Positions 12,210-23,126 of a stretch of 63,499 bases of DNA are shown one piece after another. Made by a program: the position numbers and the translations under genes. The DNA is from Triangularia verruculosa (Eukaryota > Ascomycota > Sordariomycetes > Sordariales > Podosporaceae): NCBI GenBank assembly GCA_033296885.1, contig MU864036.1, forward strand, positions 1-63,499, given 5' to 3'. How positions within the stretch are numbered: position 1 is the stretch's first letter; each line of letters starts with the position of its first letter. The notes under the pieces were generated by a model. That model did no database searches, was not told the origin of the DNA, and was given only the letters and a program-made list of their open reading frames with translations.

Positions 12210-13678
12210 TGGGTTGACTTTCTCAACCGCAGGATCCATTCGAATGTTGATGTTTTTTTTTTTTCTATTTTGTATCATGATATATATCCGGACCAGCGTT
12301 GTGGATATCAGCGACGGAGTTAGGGGGCATTTCTTGTGGGCAATCTTGGGCAGTAAACATTGGGCTCGCCCTTTTGGGGGGGTTTTTATTGGGGATCAAA
12401 CAGATTTTAACAAATTTGGCAGTTGTTTTGGACTAGGTTTTGGCGTTCAACAATCTTGGGATGATATCCGAGGAACAAAGCAGTCTTCTATTCCTGTTGG
12501 CGAAGGCGCAAGGGGCGGCATAACAGGACACAGGACAGAAAGCAACTGAGGCGGGAATTGAAGTAAATATACTCATATCGTTACTCTCCACCCGTTACCC
12601 TCACACCGTTTGGCCGCCAACCATTGGCTACCTATGTTTGTGTGCGGTGAATATCTCAATTGCCCTTTCCGACTTACACTCATAGGCAGGCACTCAATCC
12701 GCCGAGAAAGGCTCCATGCGCCCAACCGGGAACCTTATTGGTAACACTGTGCAGACTGCACAGACAAACCCCGCGCTAGGTTGTGTCAACTGATCAGCGC
12801 GATTACCGCTCAAGCGGACTTCCAAAGATAGGTCAAACCGCCACAGCTTAAGTCACGCTAAAGTCGACTTCGAGGTTCCTGTCGACGAAGAGCCTGGCTT
12901 CTGTCAAAAAAACATCTGGGAAATTGAATTCGACTGGGATCAGGTGGAGGGGCAAGAAGAAAATCAGGATATCAACTCGAACTGTTTGGTTCGAGCAGCA
13001 ATGACAGTCGACAAGCAGGGCGACAACTGCATGCATATAGCACTACGGGAACACCCGAAACTTGGTACAGCCAATACACGGATGCCAGCACAGGAACAAA
13101 CGGTGCAATCGACACTGTTGAGCACCGTTACAAGGGCCATGTCGTTCCATGGCTGTGGCTCCGTGGGCGAGCCTCACAAGGCAACGTCCTCAGGCACTGT
13201 AGGTTTCGTGGTCCCTAGTCACGCCGACTCTTCCCGCCGTTACCCTTGCATGTCTCGCGTGGAAATAATTAACGGTAGTGTCACGCTGGGTTAACAGGTA
13301 CTGGCATCTCCCAGCCGGTCAGCGTCGGGCCCGACTGCCTCATTTTCCCTGTGCTCGCCGCTGTTGGCGGTCTTCTCCCTCATTATGGCTCTCAACGGTA
13401 CCTTGGCTTCGGCCGACTTGTTCGCCGGTAACAGTATCACCTGGGACCATCAGACCAGCGAACTACCAGCTGCCTCTCCCGAGTCACGGGCTGGTCTAGA
13501 TTTCGAGGACACCAGCGCGTCCTCGCCTCTCGGTCTTGGGCTTGACCGTGGGCAGGACTATTTCAAGGTGGAAATCCTTCTTCTTGTTGCCGCTCTTAGT
13601 TTGGGCTTCAAGTTGTACAACCGTTCAAGGGTTCCCAGACAAGGCATCCTTTTCAGAGCCACTTCGTTTCTATCCACC
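12210..13678. other. Intergenic region between transporter and alpha-glucosidase
   Basis: About 1.5 kb with an AT-rich 3' flank of the transporter (poly-T near 12255) and then the glucosidase leader. The last 294 nt stay open in frame with the glucosidase from an ATG at 13385, discussed as an alternative start. I see no separate gene. Confidence 0.5.
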
Positions 13679-16600
13679 ATGGCTCTGCTCGCTTCAGTTT
13701 CGCTCCTTTTCGCCTCGGCGTTGCTGCCGAGCGGTACTTCGGGGCACAACCGGGAGCCAGTGGTGCCGGCCAAGTTTCTTCAGACGGCGTCTACGACCAC
13801 CAGCGCAGTACCACAGTTCACCGTCCCTGCCTCTGCCGATTATGGGAAAAACGTTAAGCCCAACATCGAGGACCCCCTAGCCGTCGACCCACAAGTCGTA
13901 TGTCCAGGCTACCTCGCATCCAACGTCCAGAACACCAAAAACGGCTTTACCGCCAACCTCGATCTTGCTGGGCCAGCATGCAACGTTTACGGCAATGACG
14001 TCGAGAATCTCACCTTGCTGGTTGAGTTCCAGACCAACGAAAGAGTCCACCTTCAGATCGAGCCACGATACATTTCTCAAGAGAACGAGACATGGTTTCG
14101 GTTACCCGAAGTGATGATACCGAAGCCTCAGGGCGACACTCTTTGTGAGGAACAGCATAGCGACTTTGTGGTCTCATGGTCAAACGATCCAACATTCTCT
14201 TTCACGATCAAACGCAAGGCGACTGGCGACACACTCTTTACCACCGAGGGGAGCGTACTGGTATACGAGGATCAGTTCATTGAATTTGCTTCGCCTCTTC
14301 CCAAGAACTACAACCTGTATGGTCTCGGTGAAGTCATTCATGGCTTCCGCTTGGGCAATAATGTCACCAGTAAGTTCTCCCACGTTGGCTCACCAAGTCG
14401 GCGGCGCTAACATCCACAACAGGAACACTCTTCGCCGCGGACGTTGGAAGCGACATTGATTACAATATCTACGGCAGCCACCCCATCTACCTTGACACGA
14501 GATACTTTACCACTGATGAATCAGGCCAACTCACCTACGTCCCCTACGCTGACGACAAGACTGCCAAGTACACTTCGTACACTCATGGTGTCTATCTACG
14601 CAACGCCCACCCCCAGGAGGTGCTATTGCGGGAACCTGGCATTACTTGGAGAACAATTGGTGGCAACATTGACCTCTACTTTTACAGTGGCCTTCGGGCT
14701 GAGGATGTCACTACCAAATACCAAGAGAGTGCCGTCGGGCTGCCTGCCATGCAGCAGTACTGGACTCTGGGATATCATCAGTGCCGGTGGGGATATACGA
14801 GCTGGCAACATTTGCAAGAGGTTATTGACAACTTTGCAAAGTTTGAGATTCCGCTCGAGACGGTGTGGGGTGAGTTCTTCCTTCCGCTTGGCTTGTTCAG
14901 CATGGTCCAGACTGACATGTGTGAACAGCCGACATCGACTACATGAAGAAGTATCGTGACTTTGAGAACGACCCTCAGCTTTGGAACTACACTGAGGGAG
15001 CGGATTTCATGGACAGGCTTCATAAGAATCATCAGCACTGGGTGCCTATTGTCGATTCTGCCATTTATGCCCCGAACCCAGAGGATGAGAATGATCGTTA
15101 TCCTACATATGAGCGGGGCTTGGACGCGGATGCCTTTGTGAAGAACCCTGATGGTTCTATCTACTATGGTGCTGTGTGGCCTGGTTACACTGTCTTCCCT
15201 GACTGGGTCGGAGCCGTTCTTGGGAAGGCTGGCACCATTGACTGGTGGATTGATGAGATTTCGATGTGGAGCAAGAACATCTCGGTGAGTTTGCAGCAGA
15301 AGGTAGAAGAAAGGGGGAAATCGCTAACATGCTTGACAGTTCGACGGTATCTGGATCGACATGTCCGAAGTGGCGTCTTTCTGTGTAGGCAGCTGCGGCA
15401 CCGGAAACTTGACCCTCAATCCAGCCCACCCACCTTTCCACTTGCCTGGTGAACCTGGCAACCTTGTTCTTAGATATCCCGAGGGCTTCGAGAAGACGAA
15501 TAACACTGAGGCTACCTCGGCAACAATGGCGATCATCACCCAAGGCTATGGCACCACAGCCACTGCTGTCCCCACCGTCACGACTACCACAGCAACGGAA
15601 AAGGATATCTACCGGACAAAGCCCACCCCCGGCGTCAGAAACATCAACTGGCCACCGTACACGATCAACAATTATCACGGCGACATAGGAGTCCATGCCC
15701 TGAGCCCGAACGCGACGCACAATGGCGGCTATGTCGAGTATGATTTCCACAACCTGTTCGGTCACCAGATCCTCAACGCTACCTACCAAGCCTTGTTAAA
15801 GGTTCAGAAGGGTGTCCGCCCATTCATCATTGGCCGCAGCACCTTTGCTGGCTCAGGAAAATGGGCTGGCCACTGGGGCGGCGACAACGAATCTCTCTGG
15901 GCATTCCTGTACTTCAGCATCCCGCAGGCTCTGTCGTTCTCCATCTTTGGCTTCCCCATGTTTGGCGTCGACACGTGCGGCTTCAACGGCAACACCGACT
16001 ACGAGCTCTGCTCCCGCTGGATGCAGCTCAGCGCCTTCTTCCCCTTTTACCGCAACCACAACGCCCTCGGAGCCATTGCGCAGGAGCCGTACATCTGGAG
16101 CAGCGTCATTGACGCTACCAAGTCCGCCATGGCCATCCGGTATTCGATTCTGCCGTACATGTACACCCTCATGATGCAGGCTAGTTTGACAGGCAGCACG
16201 GTCATGCGCGCTCTTGCCTGGGAGTTTCCCAATGAGCCATGGTTCGCTAACGCCGACAGGCAGTTCATGCTGGGAGACTCGATCATGGTCACGCCGTGTC
16301 TGGAGCAGGGAGCGGAGACGGTGGATGGGGTTTTCCCTGGTGTCGGGGAGGGAGAGGTTTGGTATGACTGGTATACGCACACCAAGGCCAGCAGCGGGGT
16401 TCAGCAGGGGCAGAATGTGACTATTCAGGCGCCGCTGGGGCATATTCCGGTGTATTTGAGGGGTGGAAAGGTTGTGCCGACGCAGGAGCCGGGGATGACG
16501 ACGACGGAGAGCAGGATGAATCCCTGGGGGCTGTTGGTGGGGCTGGACGGGAAGGGGTGGGCGGAGGGGCGGTTGTATTTGGACGATGGTGTTAGTTTAG

Positions 16601-16927
16601 CTCCCGAGGAGGTTTCTTGGGTTTCGGTAAGTGATCTTGAACTTGTGATGGTGACAGGATGGAAGCTAATGATGGGAATAGTTTACCGCCTCGAATAGCT
16701 TCCTCAAGGTCGTACCGCTGGGTAACTACCCAGATGCTAACCCGCTGAGGAATGCCACGGTCATGGGATTGGAGCACAACCCGAAGCAAGTGTGGCTCAA
16801 TGGTGAGGTTCTGGATCAGGCTCATTGGAGTTATGATGCCGGCAGGTGTGTGTTGGAGCTGTTTGAGCTCAAGGATAAGTTTCCTGGTGGTGCTTGGGTA
16901 CATGCATGGGAGGTTACTTGGGAGTAA
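13679..16927 (+). CDS. Secreted GH31 alpha-glucosidase
   Basis: Five exons: 13679-14369, 14423-14869, 14929-15284, 15340-16626 and 16682-16927. The introns are 53-59 nt with donors GTAAGT, GTGAGT, GTGAGT and GTAAGT; the product is 1008 aa. The ATG at 13679 opens a signal peptide (MALLASVSLLFASALLPSGT). Family 31 hallmarks are plain: LPKNYNLYGLGE near the N-terminal domain, the nucleophile in GIWIDMSE (D505), and the acid/base in GHWGGDN (D680), followed by the ENHNALGA-like FYRNHNALGA segment. A Thr/Ala-rich insert separates the nucleophile strand from the GVRNINWPPY segment, as in Aspergillus secreted maltases. Several N-glycosylation sequons are present. It should release glucose from maltose, starch oligomers or similar glucosides outside the cell, feeding the neighbouring transporter. 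Confidence 0.93.
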
Positions 16928-17557
16928 TATCCGTCTTCTTTTTCTATTGTTTTCTTTCCTGTCTTTTCATTCGTTGATTTCCTTTTTATATTTTCAATGT
17001 GTTTATGCTTTCAGCTTTGGGACTGGTTTGGGTATTTTGCGCATGGCATCATCAACACATAACGTATACATACCCAAGGGCATTTTGCGAAGGAACATGG
17101 CTGGATACAGAAACAGGGCTTTGGATACAGAAATATAGGGATGGGGGAAGGTCCGGGACTGGCTGGATAAATTGGTTGGGAAAAAAGATTGGGAGATTCT
17201 AGATACAGCCTGGTGTTTTATAGTGATGATAATGAGACTTGGTTTAATGCCCAATGATGGTTGCTCTTATTGATCTTTATGCGAGGTGTAAGGAAGTTGT
17301 TCACCTTGCACTTTACCAGTTCAACCACAAGATCATATAGTTACCCCGGTGCTGAACCGCTCAAGATGGACAGCACATCTACCTTGTGCCCAAAGCACCC
17401 CTTTAACGAAATGATGAATCGCCGGTTGTATGAGGCCCCGAACTACAGCAGGTAAGTTTTGGTTGACAGCCGCGTTATTAATCTTTGATCATTATAATTC
17501 ATTAACTTTTTTCCGTTAACATGTCCAACATAACAACTAGATCCCCTAAGCTCCCAA
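16928..17557. other. Convergent intergenic region, no gene seen
   Basis: 630 nt of AT-rich 3' flanks shared by the alpha-glucosidase and FRG1 genes. No domain, RNA gene or repeat is visible. Confidence 0.5.
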
Positions 17558-18464
17558 CTACCCATACTTGTCATGCTTCCCCTTGACCTTCAAATCCAGC
17601 ACCGCCTCGTGATAACTCCCCTCCCTCCTCGCCCTCTTCAGCATCTTGACCTCTTCCTCCTCCAGCCTCCTCCCCACCGCCGCCTCCAGCTCCGACCGGC
17701 TGATCTTCTCCCTCGCCTTCTCCTCCTTCGACGCCTTGATCTTCGGCTTGTATTTCGCCTGCATCCTGATCCGTAACGTCGTATCAAACGTGATCTCTGT
17801 CTCGTCACCGCGCACTTCCGGGGCGGCGTTGGCTTTGGAGGATTTGGATGCCCGTACGCTGAGGAAGGTGTCGCGGAGGGTTTGGATCTGGAAGGTGCCG
17901 GGGGTGTCGGCGGTGGGGATTATGCTGAAGGATTCGAGGGGGGTGATGGCTTCCGAGGTGGCGGAGAAGAGGCCTATCTTGTCGCAGGAGAGGTATCTAT
18001 TCCAGGGGGCGTCAGTATTCCCATTGGGTAATTGGGCTTTGGGGGGGATGGACGGTAGTGTGCACTCACTTCCCATGATGTCCCTTGAACCTAAAGTGCT
18101 CTGTCCCCACGATTCGATTCGCGACCCAGACCTGGCGCACGTCATGTGGCTCGGCCGTTATTGGGTTGTTGTCGATGATGTTTTCGATGGGCAAGGTGAA
18201 GACCTTCCCAATGGCGTCGCAAGCAAGCGCGGTCGGTGGTTCGGTTGGTAGTACAAACATGATGGGGCCCGAGATGTCCGTCATTACGTCTGCCGAAACC
18301 CAGCTGTCGTCGTCCTCGTTGGCAGCAGCATCTTCGGCCGAGGCTTTCGCGACCTTGAGCTGTCGGTCGTCGTCGTCGTTTTTGCCGGCGCTTCCGCTGG
18401 CTTCGGCGGTGCGCTTCCTCTTTTTTGGCTTCTTGTCGCCTTTGAATGTGAGAGCTTTTACCAT
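17558..18464 (-). CDS. FRG1: FRG1-like protein
   Basis: Two exons, 18464-18070 and 17996-17558, split by a 73-nt intron (donor GTGAGT, acceptor ATAG) and giving 277 aa. The N-terminus is Lys-rich (KKPKKRKRTAE), a probable nuclear signal, then acidic. The core holds the FRG1 fold: SGPIMFVLPTEPP, VWVANRIVGTEHFRFKG and, across the splice, GKYLSCDKIGLFSA, a fascin-like beta-trefoil. A basic helical tail ends KVKGKHDKYG. Members are nuclear and nucleolar proteins associated with spliceosomal complexes and actin. The motif order and length match the family well. It is divergent from the oxygenase-like gene, 314 nt away. Confidence 0.88.
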
Positions 18465-18778
18465 TGTCGCAAATCCACTAGGTTGTGATGATTAGTTTGC
18501 GACGACGACGTCAGCGAGGCTGGGACATTTGGTGATGATGGCTGATCTTATCGTAATCGATAGGCGCAACTATGTCTTGGCGGAGGCAGGGACCTGCCGC
18601 CTTGAGCAGGTCGGCCGGCACTGTGAATTGCTTGGCATTCCAGGTTCGGCCCCGCTGACCTGGGAACAGGGAGCTACGGAGGACAGGAAATCGTAGGAAA
18701 CAGTTCAGGAGATAAAAGCTTGCTTCCCCTCTTTTTGTTGAAAGTTGGGGCATCGTGATATTACATCTTTAGATCAAA
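18465..18778. promoter_or_regulatory. Shared divergent promoter region of FRG1 and an oxygenase-like gene
   Basis: Only 314 nt separate the two start codons, so both promoters must lie here or overlap. I see no clear TATA box or known operator. Confidence 0.45.
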
Positions 18779-20045
18779 ATGGCACCTATTGCTCAGGCTG
18801 TTACCGTCTCTTTGCAGGAGCTGAAGGATGGTAAGATGGGGGATTGCATTGCGGGGAGACCCGTGTAAGTCGGTCGCTGATGTGTCAAAAATCTAGGAAC
18901 TGTTTCCTTCGAGAAACTCCAAGAGGCATTTGGTCCGGATTCGTTGGGCATCTTGGTAGTGAAGGATGTGCCCCCTGAATTCACGAGTTTGAGGCAATAT
19001 GCCCTTTCCTATTCGTCTTACCTGGGAAATCTGCCCAAGTCCGAGTTGGGTGAGTTGCCATGTATCCAGGTCTCCACGATGAAGACGGAGTTGACCAAGA
19101 ACAGACAAACTTGAGAATGAAAAGGCAAAGTACCTGACAGGATGGTCTCTCGGAAAGGAGACTCTCAAGAACGGCCAGGTCGACACACTGAAGGGCTCAT
19201 TCTACGCCAACTGTGCCTTCTATGTCGACCCAAAGCTGTCATGTGCAGCGCCCACTGAGGAGTTCAACGCAGACAACTTCCCCGAGTATCTGTCACCCAA
19301 CGTCTGGCCTGATGATGCGACTTTGCCAGGTTTCAAGAGCTCCGTCGAGGATCTCTGCCGTCTGATTATTGACGTTGCTGTTTTGGTGGCCAGAGCATGC
19401 GATAGGTTCGCCGAGAAGGAAATTGCCGGTTATCCCAACGGTTACTTGGAACAGGTCGTCAGCACCTCGACGACAACCAAGGCTCGCCTGTTACACTACT
19501 TCCCCGAGGACCCCACCAACGCACCTCCTGCGCCGGTAAAGGCGAGCGAAATCGCGAATGGCGAGGGCGGAGACGAGGATGACTGGTGTGCTACCCATCT
19601 GGACCACGGATGTCTGACCGGTTTGACTTCGGCCATGTTTGTCGACGAGGCCAAGACTGCAGTCGCTGCACCGGCCTTTGAACAAACTCTGGCGGACAGC
19701 AAGCCGCTGAAGTTGGCACCCCTCCCCGAGCTCGATGCCTCCCCAGATCCAGCTTCTGGTTTGTACATCAAATCTCGTGCTGGACAAACGGTCCAGGTCA
19801 AGATTCCCCGCGACTGCATTGCCTTCCAAACGGGGGAGGCCCTGGAGCGCATCACTGGGGGCAAGTTCAAGGCCGTGCCGCATTTCGTCCGGGGTGCTCG
19901 TGCCTCCATGAGCGATGGACGTATTGCGCGCAACACGCTTGCTGTCTTTACGCAGCCAAACCTGGGTGGGGAGGTGGACATGGAGCAGCACATTACCTTT
20001 GGCGAGTTTGCCAGAGGAATTGTGGCCAAGAACACTGTTTCTTAA
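18779..20045 (+). CDS. 2-oxoglutarate/Fe(II) oxygenase-like protein
   Basis: Three exons, 18779-18830, 18897-19049 and 19105-20045, with 66- and 55-nt introns (donors GTAAGA and GTGAGT). The product is 381 aa starting MAPIAQAVTVSLQ. The fold signs are an N-terminal region with GILVVKDVPPEF, typical of isopenicillin-N-synthase-like enzymes, and WCATHLDHGCLTGL, where H233 and D235 fit the metal-binding HxD pair. A later VPHFVRG (H328) could be the distal histidine, and ARNTLAVF contains an Arg placed where the 2-oxoglutarate-binding Arg usually sits. The proposed metal site is therefore complete. Family members are described in fungi as clavaminate-synthase-like proteins. The substrate is unknown, and no biosynthetic cluster surrounds the gene. 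Confidence 0.72.
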
Positions 20046-20505
20046 GATTGTGTAGCGAATAAGAGGAACTTACATGTACATGTTGGACCGTTTGAGATTG
20101 ACGAAAAGATGCCGAGCCGAGCCCGTGGAAAGTTGCCGGAACCCCTGCCTATCTACCTTGGCATGCCGGCTTGGCGCACGTTCTAGCGCCATTTCGTGCA
20201 GCTTGTGTTCGTTGGGTGTTCCCTGTCTGAAATCCAGCAGTTGCATCAACAACGGGAAGCTCCGGGACTTTCAAAATTGCCGCTTCCAAGTTGAGGATTG
20301 GGAATTGCGCCGGGCCGATATCTCGTCGGTCATCCGTTTCCTTCTTCTTCTTGACCCTCTAGCTCTTCGACGGCCATCTCTCTCGGTTCAAATAGACTGT
20401 AACGAAAGTGGGCGGCGCCTTACCTCGGCTTCACATCGCGAAGGCAAGATAGTTGAACCTCCGAAGCTTCCGGACACAGGATCACCGCACACACAGACGA
20501 GACAA
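20046..20505. other. Leader region of the type I membrane protein
   Basis: 460 nt between an upstream stop and the next start. It stays open in frame with the downstream gene for 144 codons, but the encoded peptide is Cys/Arg/Ser-rich and unlike a protein domain, so I read it as promoter and 5' leader. Confidence 0.45.
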
Positions 20506-21417
20506 ATGGTTGCGTACAACCTCCTCCGGCCAGCCGCCTGGCTGGCAATGCTAGCTACAGCCACAGCTCTTCCAAACCTCGACATTGCGCCCCGTCAACC
20601 CATCGACGCCGATCTCGTCCTTCCCCCCAACACGGAAGCCGGCCCTCCCTCCGCGGACAAAGCCAACCTCGCCGGCCACAAATTCGCCGAGTGTCACAAC
20701 CTCGACGGGGACTACAAACCCTTCTGCCTCCCCAAACACAACGAAACCTTCAACCCCGGCGTCCTGAAATACATCACGTGGGACCCCAACTTCTTCTCCA
20801 GAGGGCACACCCACGAGAAGGCGAACCACACCGTCAAGATCATCGGCTTCTACCTGACCCCCGAAAGCGACACCCACCAGGCCTTTGACTCGGGCGAGAT
20901 CTCGTGCGCCTGGGGCTTTTATCAGTGGTCCATCACCCAAGACCTCATCAACGCGAACCCGCTCTGGAACGAACAGCCCGGGAACAAGGACAAACACTTC
21001 AAGCAAAACACGCCCACGACGATTACTCTGCGCATGGCGGCGCTGCCGGAGGATGGAAGCCCGGCGGAGTGGCACCAGGGTCCGACGGTGCAGATCGTCA
21101 AGCCCAAAAAGATCCCGAGCAATAGCGATGGGAAGAGGCACCCGGCGGATGATCAGGTGCTGTATGTGGCGCTGCCGACGATTGCGTTCTTTTTGATGGC
21201 GATTGTGGTGGGCACGCTGTGCTGCAACAGGGGGGTGAGGAGGATTGACTTGGGCAATGTGATGAGCAGAAGCAGGAGGTCGGAGAGGGGGACGGTGGGG
21301 AGGAACAGGAGGGATCGGGGGCAGTACAGCAGGTTGGAGGGGAGGGATATGGAATTGGGAAGGGGGATTGGGGAGGGGAGTAGCAGTTCGGGCTTGGGGA
21401 TCAGGAAGGTTGACTAA
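20506..21417 (+). CDS. Type I single-pass membrane protein of unknown function
   Basis: A single exon of 303 aa. The ATG at 20506 opens a signal peptide (LLRPAAWLAMLATATA) with a likely cut before LPNLD. The extracytoplasmic part has four or five Cys residues (FAECHNLDGDYKPFCLP, EISCAWGF) and a WDPNFFSRGHTHEKANHTVK stretch that looks like a conserved fold; two NxT/NxS sequons are present. A transmembrane helix spans about residues 218-240, followed by Cys-Cys and a short basic cytosolic tail (RSRRSERGTVGRNRRDRG). I recognise similar conserved hypothetical proteins in filamentous ascomycetes but no function. It could be a cell-surface sensor or receptor; that is only inference from topology. 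Confidence 0.75.
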   Translation: MVAYNLLRPAAWLAMLATATALPNLDIAPRQPIDADLVLPPNTEAGPPSADKANLAGHKFAECHNLDGDYKPFCLPKHNETFNPGVLKYITWDPNFFSRGHTHEKANHTVKIIGFYLTPESDTHQAFDSGEISCAWGFYQWSITQDLINANPLWNEQPGNKDKHFKQNTPTTITLRMAALPEDGSPAEWHQGPTVQIVKPKKIPSNSDGKRHPADDQVLYVALPTIAFFLMAIVVGTLCCNRGVRRIDLGNVMSRSRRSERGTVGRNRRDRGQYSRLEGRDMELGRGIGEGSSSSGLGIRKVD

Positions 21418-22262
21418 TTTGGAATAGAGAAGGGAGGTGCTTGAGAGGAAGATTATCATGATGGGGTTGGGGAAGAAGGGAATTGGGGCAGAACGGAGAG
21501 GTGGAAATGCCGGACCACAAAAGGGGCAGATCCATTTCTCGGTTTCTTGCCTATGAATTTTGGATAATGATCAATTGGATAAGCTGAAATGTATACATCA
21601 TAGATAACTCAACTGATTTCTTGGTGCGGGTTGGTTGGGTCTTTTGCTAGACAGCCCGAACAAGGTGCAATGGTGGCCCCTTTTTGCATATAAACTGAAA
21701 ATTAATACCTGAAGTTCTAGATTCTAGGCGTCGATGTGCTCTGAATTAGTGACGAGATGATGAACCAGATGGTGAAGTGAGAGTGGCGAAGGGGTGGAAC
21801 GTGGAAGTGGTGAAAAGGGGTAATGGGGTAATGAGACAAAGGTGTAATGGGGTATTGGTGGAAAGGGATGTCGGGTTTTTAATGAAAGGAAGGAACGCGT
21901 GGGAGGAAGAAGGAAGGCACCATGGGGAGAAGACGTCGCAGAGGGAAGGTGCGATGAGGATAGTAGCAGGGACTTTGAAGAGGAAAAACTGTTCATGAAG
22001 GAAGGAAGGAAGGTAGGTAGAAAAGGTACAACCAAGAGAAAGGAGAAAGGAAGGGAAAAGTTCAGTTTCACAGTATCATCAAGAGAAAGGCTTCAAAGGT
22101 TGTAAAAATGTTTATATTTTTCATGCTTTTTTTTGTATTTTATGTTGCTCACGGTACCAGCGTCAACAACCTCACCCTCATCTTACCATACACCAATTGC
22201 CTACTTCAGATACCTAGGTACCCAAACCGGAAAAGATAATGCTGAGTCGATGAAGGATACAT
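21418..22262. other. Intergenic region with purine-rich tract
   Basis: 845 nt downstream of the membrane-protein gene and of the first small cysteine-rich gene. From about 21775 to 22110 the plus strand is strongly purine-rich (GGAAGGAAGG-type repeats), which creates a long open frame on the minus strand (21724-22071) of Ser/Pro/Leu composition that I do not accept as a gene. A TACCTAGGTA palindrome lies near 22210. Confidence 0.5.
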
Positions 22263-22448
22263 CTAGTACCCATCATCAGAAGAAACTTCATGATAGTCGC
22301 AGGGAGCGGGAGCGGGAGCAAGGGAGATGACCAGGGGCATGAGACCGGAGCATTGTCCGCCCTCGAGGACGGACTGGCAGATTGAGATCCGGACTTGGAC
22401 ACCGACCTTGCAGCCGCAGAGGAGATAGAACTGCTCGTACTGGCACAT
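22263..22448 (-). CDS. Small cysteine-rich protein, copy 1 of 3
   Basis: 61 aa, starting MCQYEQFYLLCGC and ending SSDDGY. The cysteines are at positions 2, 11, 13, 24, 33 and 50. It shares with the two neighbours an MCx[YW][ER]Q start, cysteines at equivalent places and an acidic C-terminus close to an aromatic residue. There is no signal peptide or transmembrane segment, so it is probably cytosolic, and the paired cysteines suggest metal binding or an unusual disulfide fold. Its start lies 489 nt from the divergent copy 2. Short fungal proteins beginning MCxxxxxxxxCG are widespread, to my recollection, but have no assigned function. The ORF is short, so the family resemblance is the main evidence. 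Confidence 0.62.
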   Translation of the reverse strand: MCQYEQFYLLCGCKVGVQVRISICQSVLEGGQCSGLMPLVISLAPAPAPCDYHEVSSDDGY

Positions 22449-22937
22449 GATGTCTGTTTGTTTTGGATGGGGGGTTTGGGGTGGTTTTTGGGTACTGGTG
22501 TGCTTTGGTTGGTGGATTGGTGAGGTGATTTGGGATTGAGAGGGATGGAAGTGTTTAAATACATAGAAATGGAGGAGGAAAGATAGGGGTGAATGTTGCA
22601 GTTATCGTGGAGGTGATAGGACTGAACGTGATAATAGGGGATTGTTTGGGCCATGATGGGTATTACCTGAGGATAGTGGTTTTGAAATGAGGTTATAAGT
22701 AAATATTGTGATTAAACGAGGATTGTTTATAGACATTGGAACAAAGTCGATGAAAGAGGACCAAACCGCAACAATGGTATTGTCTTCATGTCGAGTGCAT
22801 CCTCCACCTATATAAAGCCAACATCATGCCCCATCCCATTTACACTTGTCTCATCATCAACACACACTAAGTACATAGACTACTCCTACAAAGCTCACAA
22901 AACACCCTTCAGACACCACCAAATCAACATCATCAAG
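22449..22937. promoter_or_regulatory. Divergent promoter of cysteine-rich copies 1 and 2
   Basis: 489 nt between two divergent start codons. A consensus TATA box (TATATAAA) lies at 22810-22817, about 120 bp upstream of copy 2, and is followed by a CA-rich leader typical of highly expressed fungal genes. Two AGGGG stress-response-like elements are at 22585-22589 and 22636-22640. For copy 1 only a weak TATTTAA-like site near 22555 is seen. Confidence 0.5.
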
Positions 22938-23126
22938 ATGTGCATCTGGCGTCAAGTTTTTGCCCTCTGCGGCTGCCTCCTCACCCGAAACCTCGTCTTG
23001 ATCGAGACCTGCCCCACAGGACTGAGGGCAGGCCGTAGGGGTCATACATGCCCCCAGATGAGAATCGAACAACAGTGGACAGAGGGTCCCTGCCCTACAC
23101 ATGAAGATGATCCTGAGTATAACTGA
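22938..23126 (+). CDS. Small cysteine-rich protein, copy 2 of 3
   Basis: 62 aa, starting MCIWRQVFALCGC and ending HEDDPEYN. The cysteines are at 2, 11, 13, 25, 38 and 52, the same ladder as copy 1 with a four-residue longer third loop containing RAGRRGH. Two later cysteines are each followed by Pro (HTCPQ, GPCPT). In-frame codons upstream of the ATG belong to the leader: the start was chosen because the MC start is shared by all three copies and a good TATA box and CA-rich leader precede it. There is no signal peptide. The protein is probably intracellular and metal-binding; the function is unknown. Confidence 0.68.
   Translation: MCIWRQVFALCGCLLTRNLVLIETCPTGLRAGRRGHTCPQMRIEQQWTEGPCPTHEDDPEYN

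Noticed and set aside
20074..20505. 144-codon N-terminal extension of the membrane protein
   Set aside because: The extension is Cys/Arg/Ser-rich and precedes a good signal peptide, which must be N-terminal.
21724..22071. 115-codon minus-strand frame with a hydrophobic start
   Set aside because: It is a by-product of the purine-rich tract, giving Ser/Pro/Leu/Phe low complexity.
22938..23102. Antisense cysteine-containing frame over copy 2 (22857-23102, minus)
   Set aside because: It is the shadow of the plus-strand copy; only the plus strand has the MC start, TATA box and shared cysteine ladder.
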